A program made the translations under genes and the position numbers. Positions 23,205-34,726 of a stretch of DNA of 64,000 nt are shown in pieces. Source of the stretch: Letharia columbiana (Eukaryota; Ascomycota; Lecanoromycetes; Lecanorales; Parmeliaceae); assembly GCF_014066305.1 (NCBI RefSeq), contig NW_023501091.1:288755-352754 (forward strand), given 5' to 3'. Numbering within the stretch: position 1 is the stretch's first letter; every line of letters begins with the position of its first letter. The notes under the pieces were generated by a model. It saw only the letters and a list, made by a program, of their open reading frames with translations, ran no database searches and was not told the DNA's origin.

Positions 23205-24587
23205 TCACCGAGAGAATACCCTACGTCTCTCCAGTGCTTAGGATGAGTATGCTTAAGATATTTCTCGTGCTTGTAATGCCATTTCTGAGCGGTTGTTCAC
23301 TGACTGGGGCTCAGTTAAGGCAGTGTCGCGTGACCAGAAAGGTCCTCGATTTAAGGCGTACTGTTCGGAGGAAGATGCTGCTGGGAGTAATGTTTCACAC
23401 TTTAAAGTGTAAATTTAGCTTTGCGCGCTCGTGGGCGACCTCGTCCTAGAGCAGGAAGCTGTTTCATTAGACCTCAGTATGCAATCAAGTGGAAGTGTGT
23501 ATTGGTATATCGATACCGATATTCCAATCATTACATTAACCCTAACAATTTACCAGCCTGTTGGGGAGAGATTCTGCAAAGTCTTAGGAATTTTTATATT
23601 CTTGTCATTTTCTACTCGCCTTTAAGTACATATCATATAGCATTAGATTTCTACGCAGTACAGTTATTTACTTAGAGAGCACGTATGGTAAAAATAGACA
23701 TCTTATCGATAAGGCAACAGTCTTGGCAGCGCTCTCGAATGGTTCAAAGATTACCGAACAATACCTTAGTTTGAGGTATTGATCGTTTAGCAAGTGTAAA
23801 GGCCTTCGTAATAAAACGGCGTCCAGACCATCTCAAATTGGACGCCTATTCACGTGCACACGAAACAATCACGTCTATTTACTTCGGATTCGAGAAGCAT
23901 TGAAAAGAGAGAGGTTCTTTCTGGTCACCATATTGCATGAGTCTAATACCTGCCATAGACATCGCTCCCATATTTCTTAATTGATATCTGACCTGGGGCA
24001 AAGGTGGGTAGCAGGCTTTGATACTCCCATATAATAGATGGCAAAAAAAGAGATAGTCGTTGAAAAACCTACGCCAGGCTCATCTGGTATCCCGAATGGG
24101 TAGGAGGACATTGGAGAGCATCTTTTTCGGTGCTTTCTCCTTGTAGAGTACAAAACGAAGTTGTTGACTATGAACTTTGACCATCGGTCACTCCTGCTGT
24201 AGTCAATGATCACACAGACATTCGATTTCATGCAATATCCGTGCGAGAACACATAAATATAGTATGAGGTTTTCAATTCGAAGAAATAGGGCGGTTTAAT
24301 TGTAAGAGGATAAACATGGACAGCATAAGCATTCTTTGTAGATAGTATCAACAGTAGGCTCTTCCCATATGTAGACCCCTGGTGTATATTCAGCAACGCC
24401 AAGTAGTTATACAAGTCGATTGGACTCCGCTATGCAGACGAGAAGGAAGCCAAGACATAGTGGTATCATCGCACGATCTCTAAGATTTGCCCTTCCAAAT
24501 ACTCCGAAAAATGCCGCAGGCCTGGAGGACGATAACAATTGACTGTACAGAGACGACGTTCCAAGATATCATAGCAGGACCTTGTGC
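23205..24587. other. Intergenic, AT-leaning, nothing recognised
   Basis: About 1.4 kb. A 145-codon minus frame at 23977-24414 begins without an ATG and has no recognisable motif. I see no RNA gene and no clear repeat. Confidence 0.5.
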
Positions 24588-25518
24588 CTAGTTCGAGATT
24601 AGCAGACATAAGCAGTGAAGAGTATTCGAAGTCTGGACTTGCTCTTGCAGAACCCCCTCTAGGGTCGTAGAGTTGATATCCCGGCCAGCGGGCATTTCAC
24701 TCATTAGCGACACCAGATTCGCAAAGCAATCGCCGCCTTTATATGCAAGGATCCCTGGCGCAGCAATTTCTTCCATCTCGGCATCCAGGAAATGCATCTT
24801 GACGAAGCGTGTGGTCGCATGTCTCCGGGCAATGTCTTTCAAGGCATCTTCCACTTTGCCACTCAGGGACGACTAGAGATGGCAAAAGATTAGCCGTGGC
24901 TCAGTATTCTCATGGCAAAGACCATACCTCATCGTCATAGATGAAAACCACAACGGTGGTGTAAGTGGCCACTTTCTCTATAGCATCAAGGTATCCAATA
25001 GGGTCGACAGTGACCAGTGAGCCGTATCTTCGCTGACTAGGACTTTGCCGTCTTGTCCGGATCCCCTGGTTACCGCTTGCCAGCTCACCCAATCTCTTTT
25101 CCCGCCACGTTCGCATGAAGTCGTCTTCTTCGTCATTTTCGGAGAGGTCAGGACTAGGGCTCTTGCTCTTCTCGTGCGTGAAGTTGATCTTCTTGTTGTT
25201 TACAATATCGCTGGAGAATGCATAGATTGTCTGTCGGAAGCTTCGTTTCTTGGCGGTCTCGAAGGAGCGAGCATCAGCTATGACTCCTTTTGGTCCAGTG
25301 TTGGCGTCGAATTGGGTGGTGGTGGGGAGATAGGTAGCGGCCGCAGGCATTTCGGCAGAGGTATTGGAGGCCAAGGTCTGCTCGTCGTCGTTACCAGAAT
25401 TCAGAGTGGTGCTGTCGTTGTCTGAAGATTCCGATCTATCGTCTGGATGGCCGCTGAGCTTTTGATCCTGATTGTTGTTGTAGAGAGCGTTGAATTCGTC
25501 TTGCGCAGAGGTCGACAT
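24588..25518 (-). CDS. phnA: Phosducin-like protein (G beta-gamma chaperone)
   Basis: Minus-strand exons 25518-24928 and 24872-24588 encode 291 aa; intron GTATGG...CTCTAG. The start is the ATG at 25518 (MSTSAQDEFNALY). The helix-1 motif TGPKGVIADARSF at about residues 75-90 is the Gβγ-binding signature of phosducins. Residues about 170-280 form the thioredoxin-like domain (VVVFIYDDE, RFVKMHFLDAEMEEIAAPGILAYKGGD). Such proteins work with the CCT chaperonin to assemble Gβγ dimers. The next gene on this strand, 2.6 kb upstream, encodes the Gβ subunit. Confidence 0.93.
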
Positions 25519-26213
25519 AACTTGTGAACGGGAACGTGCGCAATGCACCACAACGCACTTGCAAATGGCTCGAAACGAAGTGCGTTGGCTATATGGGGTC
25601 GCGTTTCAGCAGCGTGTTGATCAGGTACGCAGGAGCGTCAAAAGTCTCGGCAAGGTGAGAATTTTGAAGGATTCGGTCGGTGTGTGCGGCAAAGCGATTG
25701 AATTGAATAAATTTCCGGGGGGAGGGGGGGGGAGATGAGGAGGGGAAGAGTGAGACGTTGGTTGTTGTGGGTTGGTTCAAGGCAAGGTCGCATCAAAACT
25801 TGGTGTGTATTAGAGTAGTAGTGCATGTAGCAGAAGAGTAATGATGTGAGAGTAGTGTTTTACGAGTAGCTAGGTATTTGATCATTTGAACAAACAGAGA
25901 GAAGAAGAATAATAATGAGATAAGGAGTCAGAACTGTTATTACTGGAGCGTGTTTGCTGCCTTTATGGTCTCGGTCACTTCGGTGACGGTGAAGGTGAAG
26001 GGTATGAAAGGTGAAATGTGAAAAGGGGAATCCTGGAAGTTTGCAAGGATTACTTACTTACCCTTTACAAGAGACACGAGGAAACAGGGATCAAGTTTGG
26101 GTGCCCGGTGGCTCATTTTGAAAGTACTTAGTACCTTAGGGTGTGATATACTGGTAAAGGTAGTGGTTGGCCCCCTGGCCGCGTCGCCCTACAGGTTTCA
26201 TCAATCATTTTCG

Positions 26214-26241
26214 CTAATAATAATAATAACGATAATAATAC
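26214..26241. repeat. TAA-type microsatellite
   Basis: Imperfect run of TAA units (TAATAATAATAATAACGATAATAATA) in the phosducin/Gβ gap, read directly. Confidence 0.75.
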
Positions 26242-27373
26242 AAGATTACCTACATGTACTAAACTCTAAAGTATGATTTCCTATCACGAGGATCTTCGTT
26301 AATTCTACACTAATGTTTCACTCCATCATCCCACACCCCCATCACCCTGACACGCAGACCTCTTTCGTTAGCCTCATACTACCCGTACCTTACTACTGAT
26401 CCCAAGCTCCCATTATCCCATATACCGTACCCTACTTTTACCCTTCAAAAGCCAAGACTCGTAAGCTTCCCTAATATCAAATCAGACCCCCAGTAGGAAT
26501 AGTACCTTATCATCAAAATAATCATCCCAATCTGAGAATTGAACACTATAGCCAGAGCTGCGCGATGCCTTCAGTGAAGCTACTTCGTCTGCTGATCCCT
26601 GATCGAAAAGAGAAGCGTTTGGCTTCTCTTGGAGCTGCTGTCGGCCATTGACATCAAACCATCTGCGACAGATCCATTGGCTAGCCTTTGAATAAGTGGG
26701 GGAAGGAATGGAAACCACACAGTGGGCGCCTCTTTCTGTTACGAGCAGCTGAAAGACATGGGTCCTGTTTATGGATGAGCATCACCATCTTGGGACGTCT
26801 CTTACGCGCCACTTTTTCCCCATCTTCCCTACTTGGCTTGTATTTTGCCAAAGCGGTCATGCCCAAGAAGCTAGAGAGGCTTGGCAGCCGTACATGTCTC
26901 GGATGGCTCGAGGGTTTCCTGCCTTTTTCTGGAAATCACATCTGATGGTGATACGCCCAGCACACTGGGGGTCCGATGAGCTGGTTCGGAGGGCCGAATT
27001 GTTTAGGCGGGCTGTCAGCGTAAGCACACATACGGCTTCTGTGTATATATGGCTGCGGTAAGAGTCAGCCGCCTCGCTGTCCTGTCAGCAGGATCGTACA
27101 GTGGAGGTAACCAAACGACGTGGTGAATGAACTTGCCGAAATGGTATAAAGGCTTTGGAACCATTCTTGGAACTTTTGTACAACATCGAGGGTTTATGAA
27201 AGATTCGCTATGAGCAGAGGCCGACTGCTCCTTCGTCGACAGGGTAATATGAGCACTAATTGAGGGGGTCTGAACGCAATGACAAACGAAACAATAGTAC
27301 AGGAAGTTGAACGCTCTGAACATCGCTTGTCCCTTGAATGCCGTAGCACCTCTTACGCATTCCCGCCCATCCC

Positions 27374-27892
27374 TCAAAGTTCACCAGCCAGTGGGCGCCT
27401 CAGGAAAGAACGGGGTATGGAGAAAGAAAGAGTATACCTTCGAGGCTGCGCCAAACACCGCTGCTGCTCCTGCGTAAAGCACAAAAGCCTTCTATCATTG
27501 TCCAGATGTCCGGCCAGCTTGGACCCATAGAGCTCGCTGCGAGTCAAGAGAAATTCTGGCCAGGTCCTCATGGAAGTGATGCCCTGCGCAGGCGTAAGGT
27601 ACGACGGGAAGGACAACCGAGGCATCTGGCCCGTCCTGTTGCCGTGCGACAACTTTTGCTGCCGAGAAAGATTGGGACTAGGTGCTGAGGAACTTTGACG
27701 CCTAGTACTTTTGGTAGTGTTCGTTTTGTCGAGTGAGAGAGGGAATATATTTGAAGAATAGTGTGCCCAACATGGCAAAAGAATCGAACGAACGGTATCC
27801 AGCGCTTCGCTTAGGAAGATTGCATCAACTCGAAGCAGTACACCTGCATGCTTCGTTGAATAAGATCCCCCAAGTTTACGTGACGACTCCAT
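27374..27892 (-). CDS. Doubtful 172-codon reading frame
   Basis: The longest unexplained ATG frame in the gap, single exon, Ser/Arg/Leu-rich. It has no signal peptide, membrane segment or known motif, and no matching neighbour. I list it only because nothing else explains the interval; a chance frame is more likely. Confidence 0.15.
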   Translation of the reverse strand: MESSRKLGGSYSTKHAGVLLRVDAIFLSEALDTVRSILLPCWAHYSSNIFPLSLDKTNTTKSTRRQSSSAPSPNLSRQQKLSHGNRTGQMPRLSFPSYLTPAQGITSMRTWPEFLLTRSELYGSKLAGHLDNDRRLLCFTQEQQRCLAQPRRYTLSFSIPRSFLRRPLAGEL

Positions 27893-28099
27893 TGTGTTCC
27901 AAAAAGCTCCATATCTTCATAACACCGTCCACCTGTGTTGTCGCATGGTATCAGAGGATGATCGTAATTACAAATTCTCACCGCTTTAGGCATCGAAATC
28001 GCCTGCCTTATCGCAATGGGGCAGATGATGAGTTGGTAAGCTTTGGTCTCCGAGCGCAAAGTCTAGCATCCACCTCCACCAACAAGGCCGACATTATCA

Positions 28100-29410
28100 T
28101 TACCAAGCCCAAACCTTGAGCTGTTAAAGAAATTCATGGTTAGCCAGAGCCATTTTCTCAGAATGAGTGAACTTACGGTGGAGTCCCAAGATCCAGTACA
28201 CAGGCTCATTCCATCGTTGCTCACACCCAGACAGCTCACTCGGTTTTCATGGCCGTTAAGATTGCCCACACGGTCACCCCGGAGCACATCCCAGACCTGG
28301 CAACAGGCATCAGTATTGTATGCTTCTTGAGCGAATTTTGACCACCAATAATAATCAAACTAACCTTGCATTCAAAATCGTCATAACCTGCGAATAGTAG
28401 ACGCCCAGAGACTGAGAAGGCAACAGACGTGATGCCGCAAAGGATCTGGTCGCTGGCGTACGTGTTGACTTCTCGATCTGCGCGAATATCGAATAGACGG
28501 CAGGTAGCATCGTCGGAACCAGTACCAAAGGCCTGACCGTCAGGGAAGAATTGCACTGCATTGATATCTGACTCGTGGCCTGCGAATGTTTGTACGGCTT
28601 TTCCTGTGCGGATGTCCCAGAGCTTGGCGAAGGCATCGCATGCTCCAGATATGAAGACATGTTGATTTGTGGGGTTTATGCTGATGCTCATGACATCTCC
28701 TAGATGATCGGCAAATTCTGTGACTTTCGAGCCGGTCTCGACGTCCCACAGCATACATGTCATGTCGCCAGAAGAAGTAAGGATTCGACGGTCATTGATG
28801 AATCGGCAGCAGGAAAGGTAGCCAGAGTGGCCTGAGAGCTCGCGGGCAACACGAGTAGGTCCCTCCCGTGAAGAGAGGTTGTAGACTGAGCAGATATTAT
28901 CCAGTCCGCCGCAGGCAACGTAGTTTCCGCTGGGAGCATATGCACATGTCATGACCCACGAGGATCGAAGGGGTATAGCATGAACTTTGTTTGTTGTGTA
29001 AGCATCCCAAATGATAAGTTTACCATCCTGTGAGGCAGAGACTAGATGTCTACGATCTGTAGACCAGTGCATAGCGTAGATTTTGGCCAAGTGACCTTTG
29101 AGGACCTTGCGAGCCTTCATGCCAATCCGCGGCAACGCATCGGTATTGCTTTGTGCTATTCCTCGCACTGTTCGGGTAATAGTCAGTCCATGCCGCCCAT
29201 CATGCGAAAGAAGAATTTTAGGAGTTTAGGAGTTTAGGAGTTCAGTGGAGATATAGAAATGCTGCGCTCGACGCAGGCAGGAGCTTTCGACGCACATGAT
29301 GTATCGGCGAGTTCTTCCTTCTTGCGCTTGATTTTGTCCTTCAGACTTTCCGCATCGCGTCGTGCAGCAGCGATTTTTGCCTGCATCTGCTCCCCAGACA
29401 TTTCGGACAT
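28100..29410 (-). CDS. gpb1: Heterotrimeric G-protein beta subunit
   Basis: Minus-strand exons 29410-29296, 29167-28365, 28296-28177 and 28120-28100 encode 352 aa. The N-terminal coiled coil (residues about 5-40: [22 protein letters not shown]) is followed by seven WD repeats starting at [16 protein letters not shown]. The sequence ends in the tiny exon LKVWAW. Gβ forms the obligate dimer with Gγ and regulates development and virulence signalling in fungi. Two in-frame ATGs occur (29410 and 29401); the upstream one is used. Intron 1 is long (128 bp) and holds three 8-bp tandem units but none of the introner blocks. Confidence 0.96.
29221..29244. repeat. 8-bp tandem repeat in Gβ intron 1
   Basis: GGAGTTTA twice plus GGAGTTCA on the plus strand, inside the 128-bp first intron of the Gβ gene. 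Confidence 0.75.
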
Positions 29411-31904
29411 TGTTGAAAGCGACTATCCTGAGGAAGGAGACGTTTTCGCGATGTGAGGAGACAATGACCGTGATTGGTGGGATGGGAGTCGAGGGGACAG
29501 TAGGGGGTTTGAAAGGCCAACACCAGGTTTACGGCCCCGACGGATTGCGACCCAGAAGACAGGTAGGAAAAGCTGAGGCTAGAAGGAGATTTTCATATAT
29601 GGATATGTCTTTGAAAAAGTGCCGGCAGTGTGACGATGTCTGTTGTCGCTGACAGCTGGTTGCGTGGCCGATGAGTTGGGGTAAGAAGTGGGTTTTGCGA
29701 CTTGCGTCGTTTCCAGGAAGGAGCAGGGCGGGAGTTCCAATTGGGTGTAGAACTAGCGCAGCTAGCCGAGGCTCTAAGACGAGGAACTGCCCACTGCCCA
29801 CTGCCCAGCCTTTCTCCCACCTTTCTTCCGATTATGATGACGATGATGACAACGATTCTTACGACGAAAACCCACCTTGATATACGAGTCTACCAAGCAG
29901 GGGGGAAATCGAATTCATAAAAAGGAACATGTCATTGCCAGGCATATATTGGCGTAGGGAAACTCATTTACGAGTACTACGAGCTGTGCGAGGCGACTCG
30001 GTAGAAAGCCTGGCCTTCGATCATCATCCCACCAAGTGCCTTAGCCGCTTCTCCTGCATGACAATTTGACTGCCAAAATAGAAACTGGGAGGGAGACCAA
30101 TGAAAATAAAAGGGCGGGGCCATGGGTCCGAGCCTCGATGATGGGATCTACTACTTACCGTCTTCCAGTTCCAGCTACTCGGGTTTCGCCTTTCTTTCGT
30201 CAACGGCTTCCAATCTTTGCTTCTTTCAAGACACCTTCCACAACCTCTGACGGCCAAAGGACTGAAAACTTTGACCCTTACTTATCTCCGCTTTAGGTGC
30301 TTCTGTTATGATTTCCAAACAGAGCTCCGTCTAAGTATGACCCTGCCTGGTCTCCGACCGATATTCAAGTGGAATAATATCGCTCACTTGCCAAAGCAAC
30401 ACGAGTCCCAACAAGGAAGACGACTTGCGGTCACAGGCTTGCGGAACGTCTGAGATGGAAAGTCATCTCTGTAAGGGCGAGGGTATGCAGTGTGAATGAC
30501 CGTGTCCACACGTTCCGCAATTCGACCATGACGGATTGCCTTTCGGACTGAAGCCCATTCGGCCATTGGGGGTCGCTCAAGCAGCACGCAGTCCATACAG
30601 TCTCACTGGAGTCTAGCGCGTTCCGTCATAAAGCTGCGCGTCTTCGCAATAGGACTGCACATTGGTGAAAGCCACTATGACATGTTCAAATTTCGGAATG
30701 ATGAGCTAAGTGCAAAGCGGATTTGCATCTGGCGCCGAGTGAAGAGTGAGAGGATGAAAGCGTGGATTGATACGGTGAAGCAGGGGGGCATGGATTGAAA
30801 TTTTGGGGTGTGAAGGACTGCAGCATTTAGACTTGTTCCACTCTTTTCCACCTTTCTTGCTTCTCTTGAGAATGCGGTGGAACAGAACCGGCTCTCTTAG
30901 GGCGACATGGTATTCCCCAGGTTTTTGGTGGTCTTCTCCCAGTCGCTAAGGAGCATCGCGTGCCTCAGCTGGTGGCGGTACAATAAGATGCAACTGTGTG
31001 GGCAGTGGTTGTCCATAGTCTGCAAAGCATATACCATAGACACGTATGCCCAAGACTAAGACGAAAGGCTTTTGAAAAGCTGTACATCTTGCGGCCAAGT
31101 GACACATTGGTTCCCCACGTGAGGAACGGGAAATGGACAGGAGACAAATGCCAGGTATCCGCAGATTAAAGCACTGGCAAAGAATAGAAATCACTGGTAG
31201 ATACAGTAGTATCGCTAATGAGAGGAGACAATCGAGCTAGACATAAGATTGATGATCTGTAAAGGGATTGTCTAGACATCAGGAGGTTGGATACAGCAGG
31301 GTAGATAATAATCCTCACCGAAAGTTCGAGAGGCACATGAGACAAAAAGAGGATGGGGCGTCTGCCTTCGAGAACGTCTGTCGATCGAGACGACTTCGAT
31401 GCGAAGCGGAGCACTCTGAGAGCGCGCTAAAGCAAATCTCCTGCCGCAAACTCTCGACTACCATTCTCCATTATTAAATTCATCCCCCTTCTCCATCAAC
31501 AACATCTTGCTTCGAAAAGCATTCAATCCTCTTTCGCCCCAGCTCTACGACCTATTTGCGTTGCATTCGTTGCTTTGCTCGCGAATCAGCGGAGCAGCGC
31601 GTGCACTCTGCCCGAGCGGTATTGCCTCTTTCTCTGCTTATTGATCAAGATTCTTTTAGTCGACATGGCAGCAGCAAGCTCCGTCTGAACTTCTGCACTT
31701 GATTGAGCCTCTACTTCAAGACTGCACGAAGCATCGCTCAACAACATACATAATTTGTAGCAAGTCGCCAACTCGTGCTCGTTTTCCCGCATTGCTCCCG
31801 ACCCCCTCATTTCCGTCACTTCCATCCATTCTTCTTTATCCCAAGCGCCATACCAACCCAACGAATAGAACAGTCGGCGTGACCAGCCCCTATACTCTGT
31901 CAAG
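29411..31904. other. Long divergent upstream region, Gβ / MUB1
   Basis: 2.5 kb between start codons that point apart. Only short frames occur, with no recognisable product. A small ACTGCCC x3 tandem lies at about 29786-29808. The last 450 bp before MUB1 are C/T-rich and may be a long 5' leader. Long 5' regions are common for fungal signalling and regulator genes. Confidence 0.5.
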
Positions 31905-34017
31905 ATGAGGGAAGTCAACTTCAGTATCCCAAATGTCAATAAAGCGTCGGTAGGCATTACCACTGCCCTATACGACCGTCGAGCTCTCGACTGCACCTCA
32001 ACTCTGCCATTGATCAACTCGCTCAACCATCTTGCATACCTCACGACATCTTCTGCGAGGATAAGAGACATCCTCACCATTGATGGCGGTGTGGAGAGGT
32101 TAGTATGCATTCTGAAGCAGGGCAGGAGCCAGGAAATGATGGAGATGTGGAAATGGAACCTAGCTTTTCAATGCGTTGTCAACATTGGTGTCCGTGGTTC
32201 AGAGAGTGTTCGAACGAGGGTCGTCGAAGCTGACATGGTACCTGTCATCGCAACGATACTTGACAACTATATCAAGGTCATTGACAAGTGTCGGGAAAAG
32301 GCCGAAAACGAAGCAAAAAGGCGGACACCGTTGCAGATCCCACAACCACGAAAGTGCCAGCAGAAATCCATAGCTTCTCCCACAGGCACTTTCGAACGGC
32401 AAACTTTCCAAGAACGGGTCAATGTGTTGCCTGACAACAGACCCTTTCGTCGTCATGAGCCTCCACCAGCAATAGAAATACCACAGCCTCTGTCTCCGCC
32501 CAATTTCGAGCAGCAACACCAACACCACCTGCACCAGGCTCCCGATGCTACGGCTATGGATCTGACTCCAACGCTGCCTCAATTTGCGACAATTACGACC
32601 CCCGAGCGGACTACATTTACGCGACATCACCACCATCATCACCACCATCACCACCATTACCACCATAGGAGCCAAGACGGTCGGCACCATGTTCATGGAG
32701 GGAGTACGAGCGGTAGCAGACACAATTCGATGCAGACAATAGCCGCAGCTGTACCCCCAATGGAACCGGGTGAGGGATTCGGACTTCGCCCCGTGCGCGA
32801 CGTTGACCGACTACCATCTATGTTACCTGCTCTACCTGCTCTCCAGACAGGCATCACTTCGCAGCCAGAATCTCCAACTACTCCAAATGCACCATCAATC
32901 CGTCCACCAATGCGTGGTACCAGGGACAGACGAAGACCATCTGTACGCCAACAGCAGTCCAACTCCGGCGACTCTGATGATGCCAATGGGGATGAAGCTG
33001 TTTCTGAAGCGTCTGGGACCAACGAGAACCTTGATGAACCCATGATAGACATTCAAGCAGCTGTGGATATCCAGGAAGCTGAAGACGAGGATCCAATGCT
33101 CGATGCTGTCACGACAACTTTAGGTCTCACAGCCCCAAATGCTGTATCGGAAGGTCAAGAAGCGCAAACCTTCAACATCACTCATCCGTCTGCCAATGAT
33201 GGAAGCATCATAAACGCCAACGTAACTCCGACTAATAACAATATCGGCTTTCCACAAGCTCCACAGCCAATGGGGGTTGTGAACGTAGCAAACCAAGCTC
33301 TAGCACAGAACACCCATGCACGCTATCTTCTCGATCGATCTGCGCCTCCAGGCATTTTGGCCGCCACCCCCCGGGATGAGGACGTGTTGATGTCGCTACA
33401 GCTTCTTGCCTACGTATCAAAATACTGTAATCTCAGGACGTATTTTCAACAATCTCATCTCGTTCCTAAATTGAAGATTGGCAATAACCTCAATGCCTTG
33501 GATGAGAACAATTCAAGCGATTGCCACGAAAGTGATAACTCTGACGAAGAGGAGTATCTGCTTTCAGACGACTTCAACATATTCCCGCTTGTTGAGAAAT
33601 TCACTGTCCGCCATCACTCGCAAGATATGCAGCATTGGGCTGGCGTCGTGATGCGAAATTTGTGCCGCAAGGACGACGCTCGTGGTGGCATACGCCAATG
33701 TGCTTACTATGAGTGTGGGAGATGGGAGCAATGGACTAGGCAATTTGCCAAGTGCCGTCGCTGCCGCCGCACAAAATATTGCAGCAAAGAGTGCCAGAAA
33801 AATGCTTGGGTATGTACAAATCAAATTTTCAAACTCATCGTCTCCGAGTTGGTGTAGAATCTTGGGCCACAAGACACATAAGAGGAGGGGGGGCCAATCC
33901 CTGCTTAACCCCCACAACACTGTCTCATTACTCAGGTCCCTGCTCCGAAGAGAACATGCTGACTCTGAATTCCCGAAGGTTTATCATCGACATTGGTGCC
34001 AAGTGGCGGCGCAGTGA
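31905..34017 (+). CDS. MUB1: MUB1/SamB-type MYND zinc-finger protein
   Basis: Exons 31905-33809 and 33979-34017 encode 646 aa. The N-terminal armadillo-like part (residues 1-130, LTIDGGVERLVCIL...) and the C-terminal MYND finger (C-X-X-X-X-C...CRRCRRTKYCSKECQ, completed by exon 2 as HRHWC) match Mub1/SamB. In yeast Mub1 is the partner of the Ubr2 ligase in Rpn4 turnover; SamB controls hyphal branching. The middle is low complexity with eleven His in a row at about residue 241. The last exon supplies the final finger ligands, so the 169-bp intron must be removed for a complete finger. Confidence 0.93.
33810..33978 (+). other. Introner-like intron in MUB1
   Basis: GTATGT...CGAAG, 169 bp. Shared blocks are CCCCACAAC, TGTCTCATT (33921-33929, exact in the JMJD7-like intron), TCCCTGCTCC (33937-33946, exact in the 2OG oxygenase intron) and GCTGACTCTGAA (33958-33969, exact in the PUS4 intron), the last containing the branch point. 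Confidence 0.75.
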
Positions 34018-34726
34018 CCCAGTCCTCACTCCTATCGATCTCCTTGCATTCAATTGCGTTCGACCTCCTTCTTGAAGTTAGCGGCATCCAGTATTGCAAG
34101 CGGTATTTCTTGGGCCCCTGGGCGTTAGGTGCGGGTGATCAGGTCATCCACGAGTCTCTCTTTTACGGCACTATCTTCTCATCAGCGACACGCTATACCA
34201 AGCATCATGAATCGACTTCGATATCCCCAACAATCTCACGACCCATGTTACCCGGCAAACTTGTCACGAACTTTTTGTGCTCCTCACTAGCGATCAACGA
34301 CCTGTTGACGGTCTTACGGAAAAGACACGGCGTTTGGACCATTTATTCTTAGCCTTTGCATGTCTACCTTTGTCGGTTGATTATACCCTCCCGCATAATA
34401 CATACCCTACGCTCCGGGATGCATGACCGCTACGAAGTGTGGAAGTCTGCAGAGGGCGTCAATTGTTTAGTAGCGGCCCCAAAGGTCTCTTTCATGTCCG
34501 AATTCTGTATTTACTATAGTATGGGCCCTCATCCTATGCAGCACGCCATAGTTGAGAGAAAAATTATTTCAAACCAGTGGCTCTTTTTCAAGATATTCAG
34601 ATAGGATATGCTGTAATGAGACCTGTTCACAGGAGTACGCAATAAGTCCGAGTCTCAAACTTCTGTCAAAGACCCAAAGACTGGAAATTTGAGTGTGTCC
34701 ATCTAGACATTCGAGTATTCTATTCG
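34018..34726. other. Convergent 3' flank, MUB1 / 2OG oxygenase
   Basis: About 700 bp. Frames at 34356-34604 and nearby resemble nothing known. No RNA gene seen. Confidence 0.5.

Larger units (their letters stand above)
25519..28099. other. Long gap between the phosducin-like and Gβ genes
   Basis: 2.6 kb. The part next to the phosducin-like gene is G-rich on the plus strand, then shows a (TAA)n-like run near 26214-26240. Frames such as 27374-27892 (minus, 172 codons with ATG) and 27015-27377 (minus) have no recognisable product. They might be chance or a lineage-specific gene. The interval may hold long leaders or regulatory DNA. Confidence 0.5.

Noticed and set aside
23977..24414. 145-codon minus-strand frame
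   Set aside because: No ATG start, no motif, AT-leaning intergenic context.
26681..27377. Several overlapping frames on both strands between the phosducin-like and Gβ genes
   Set aside because: No family resemblance, no consistent splice pattern; similar lengths arise by chance.
29168..29295. Gβ intron 1 (128 bp) as another introner-like intron
   Set aside because: Long, but it lacks the shared blocks; its length comes partly from an 8-bp tandem repeat.
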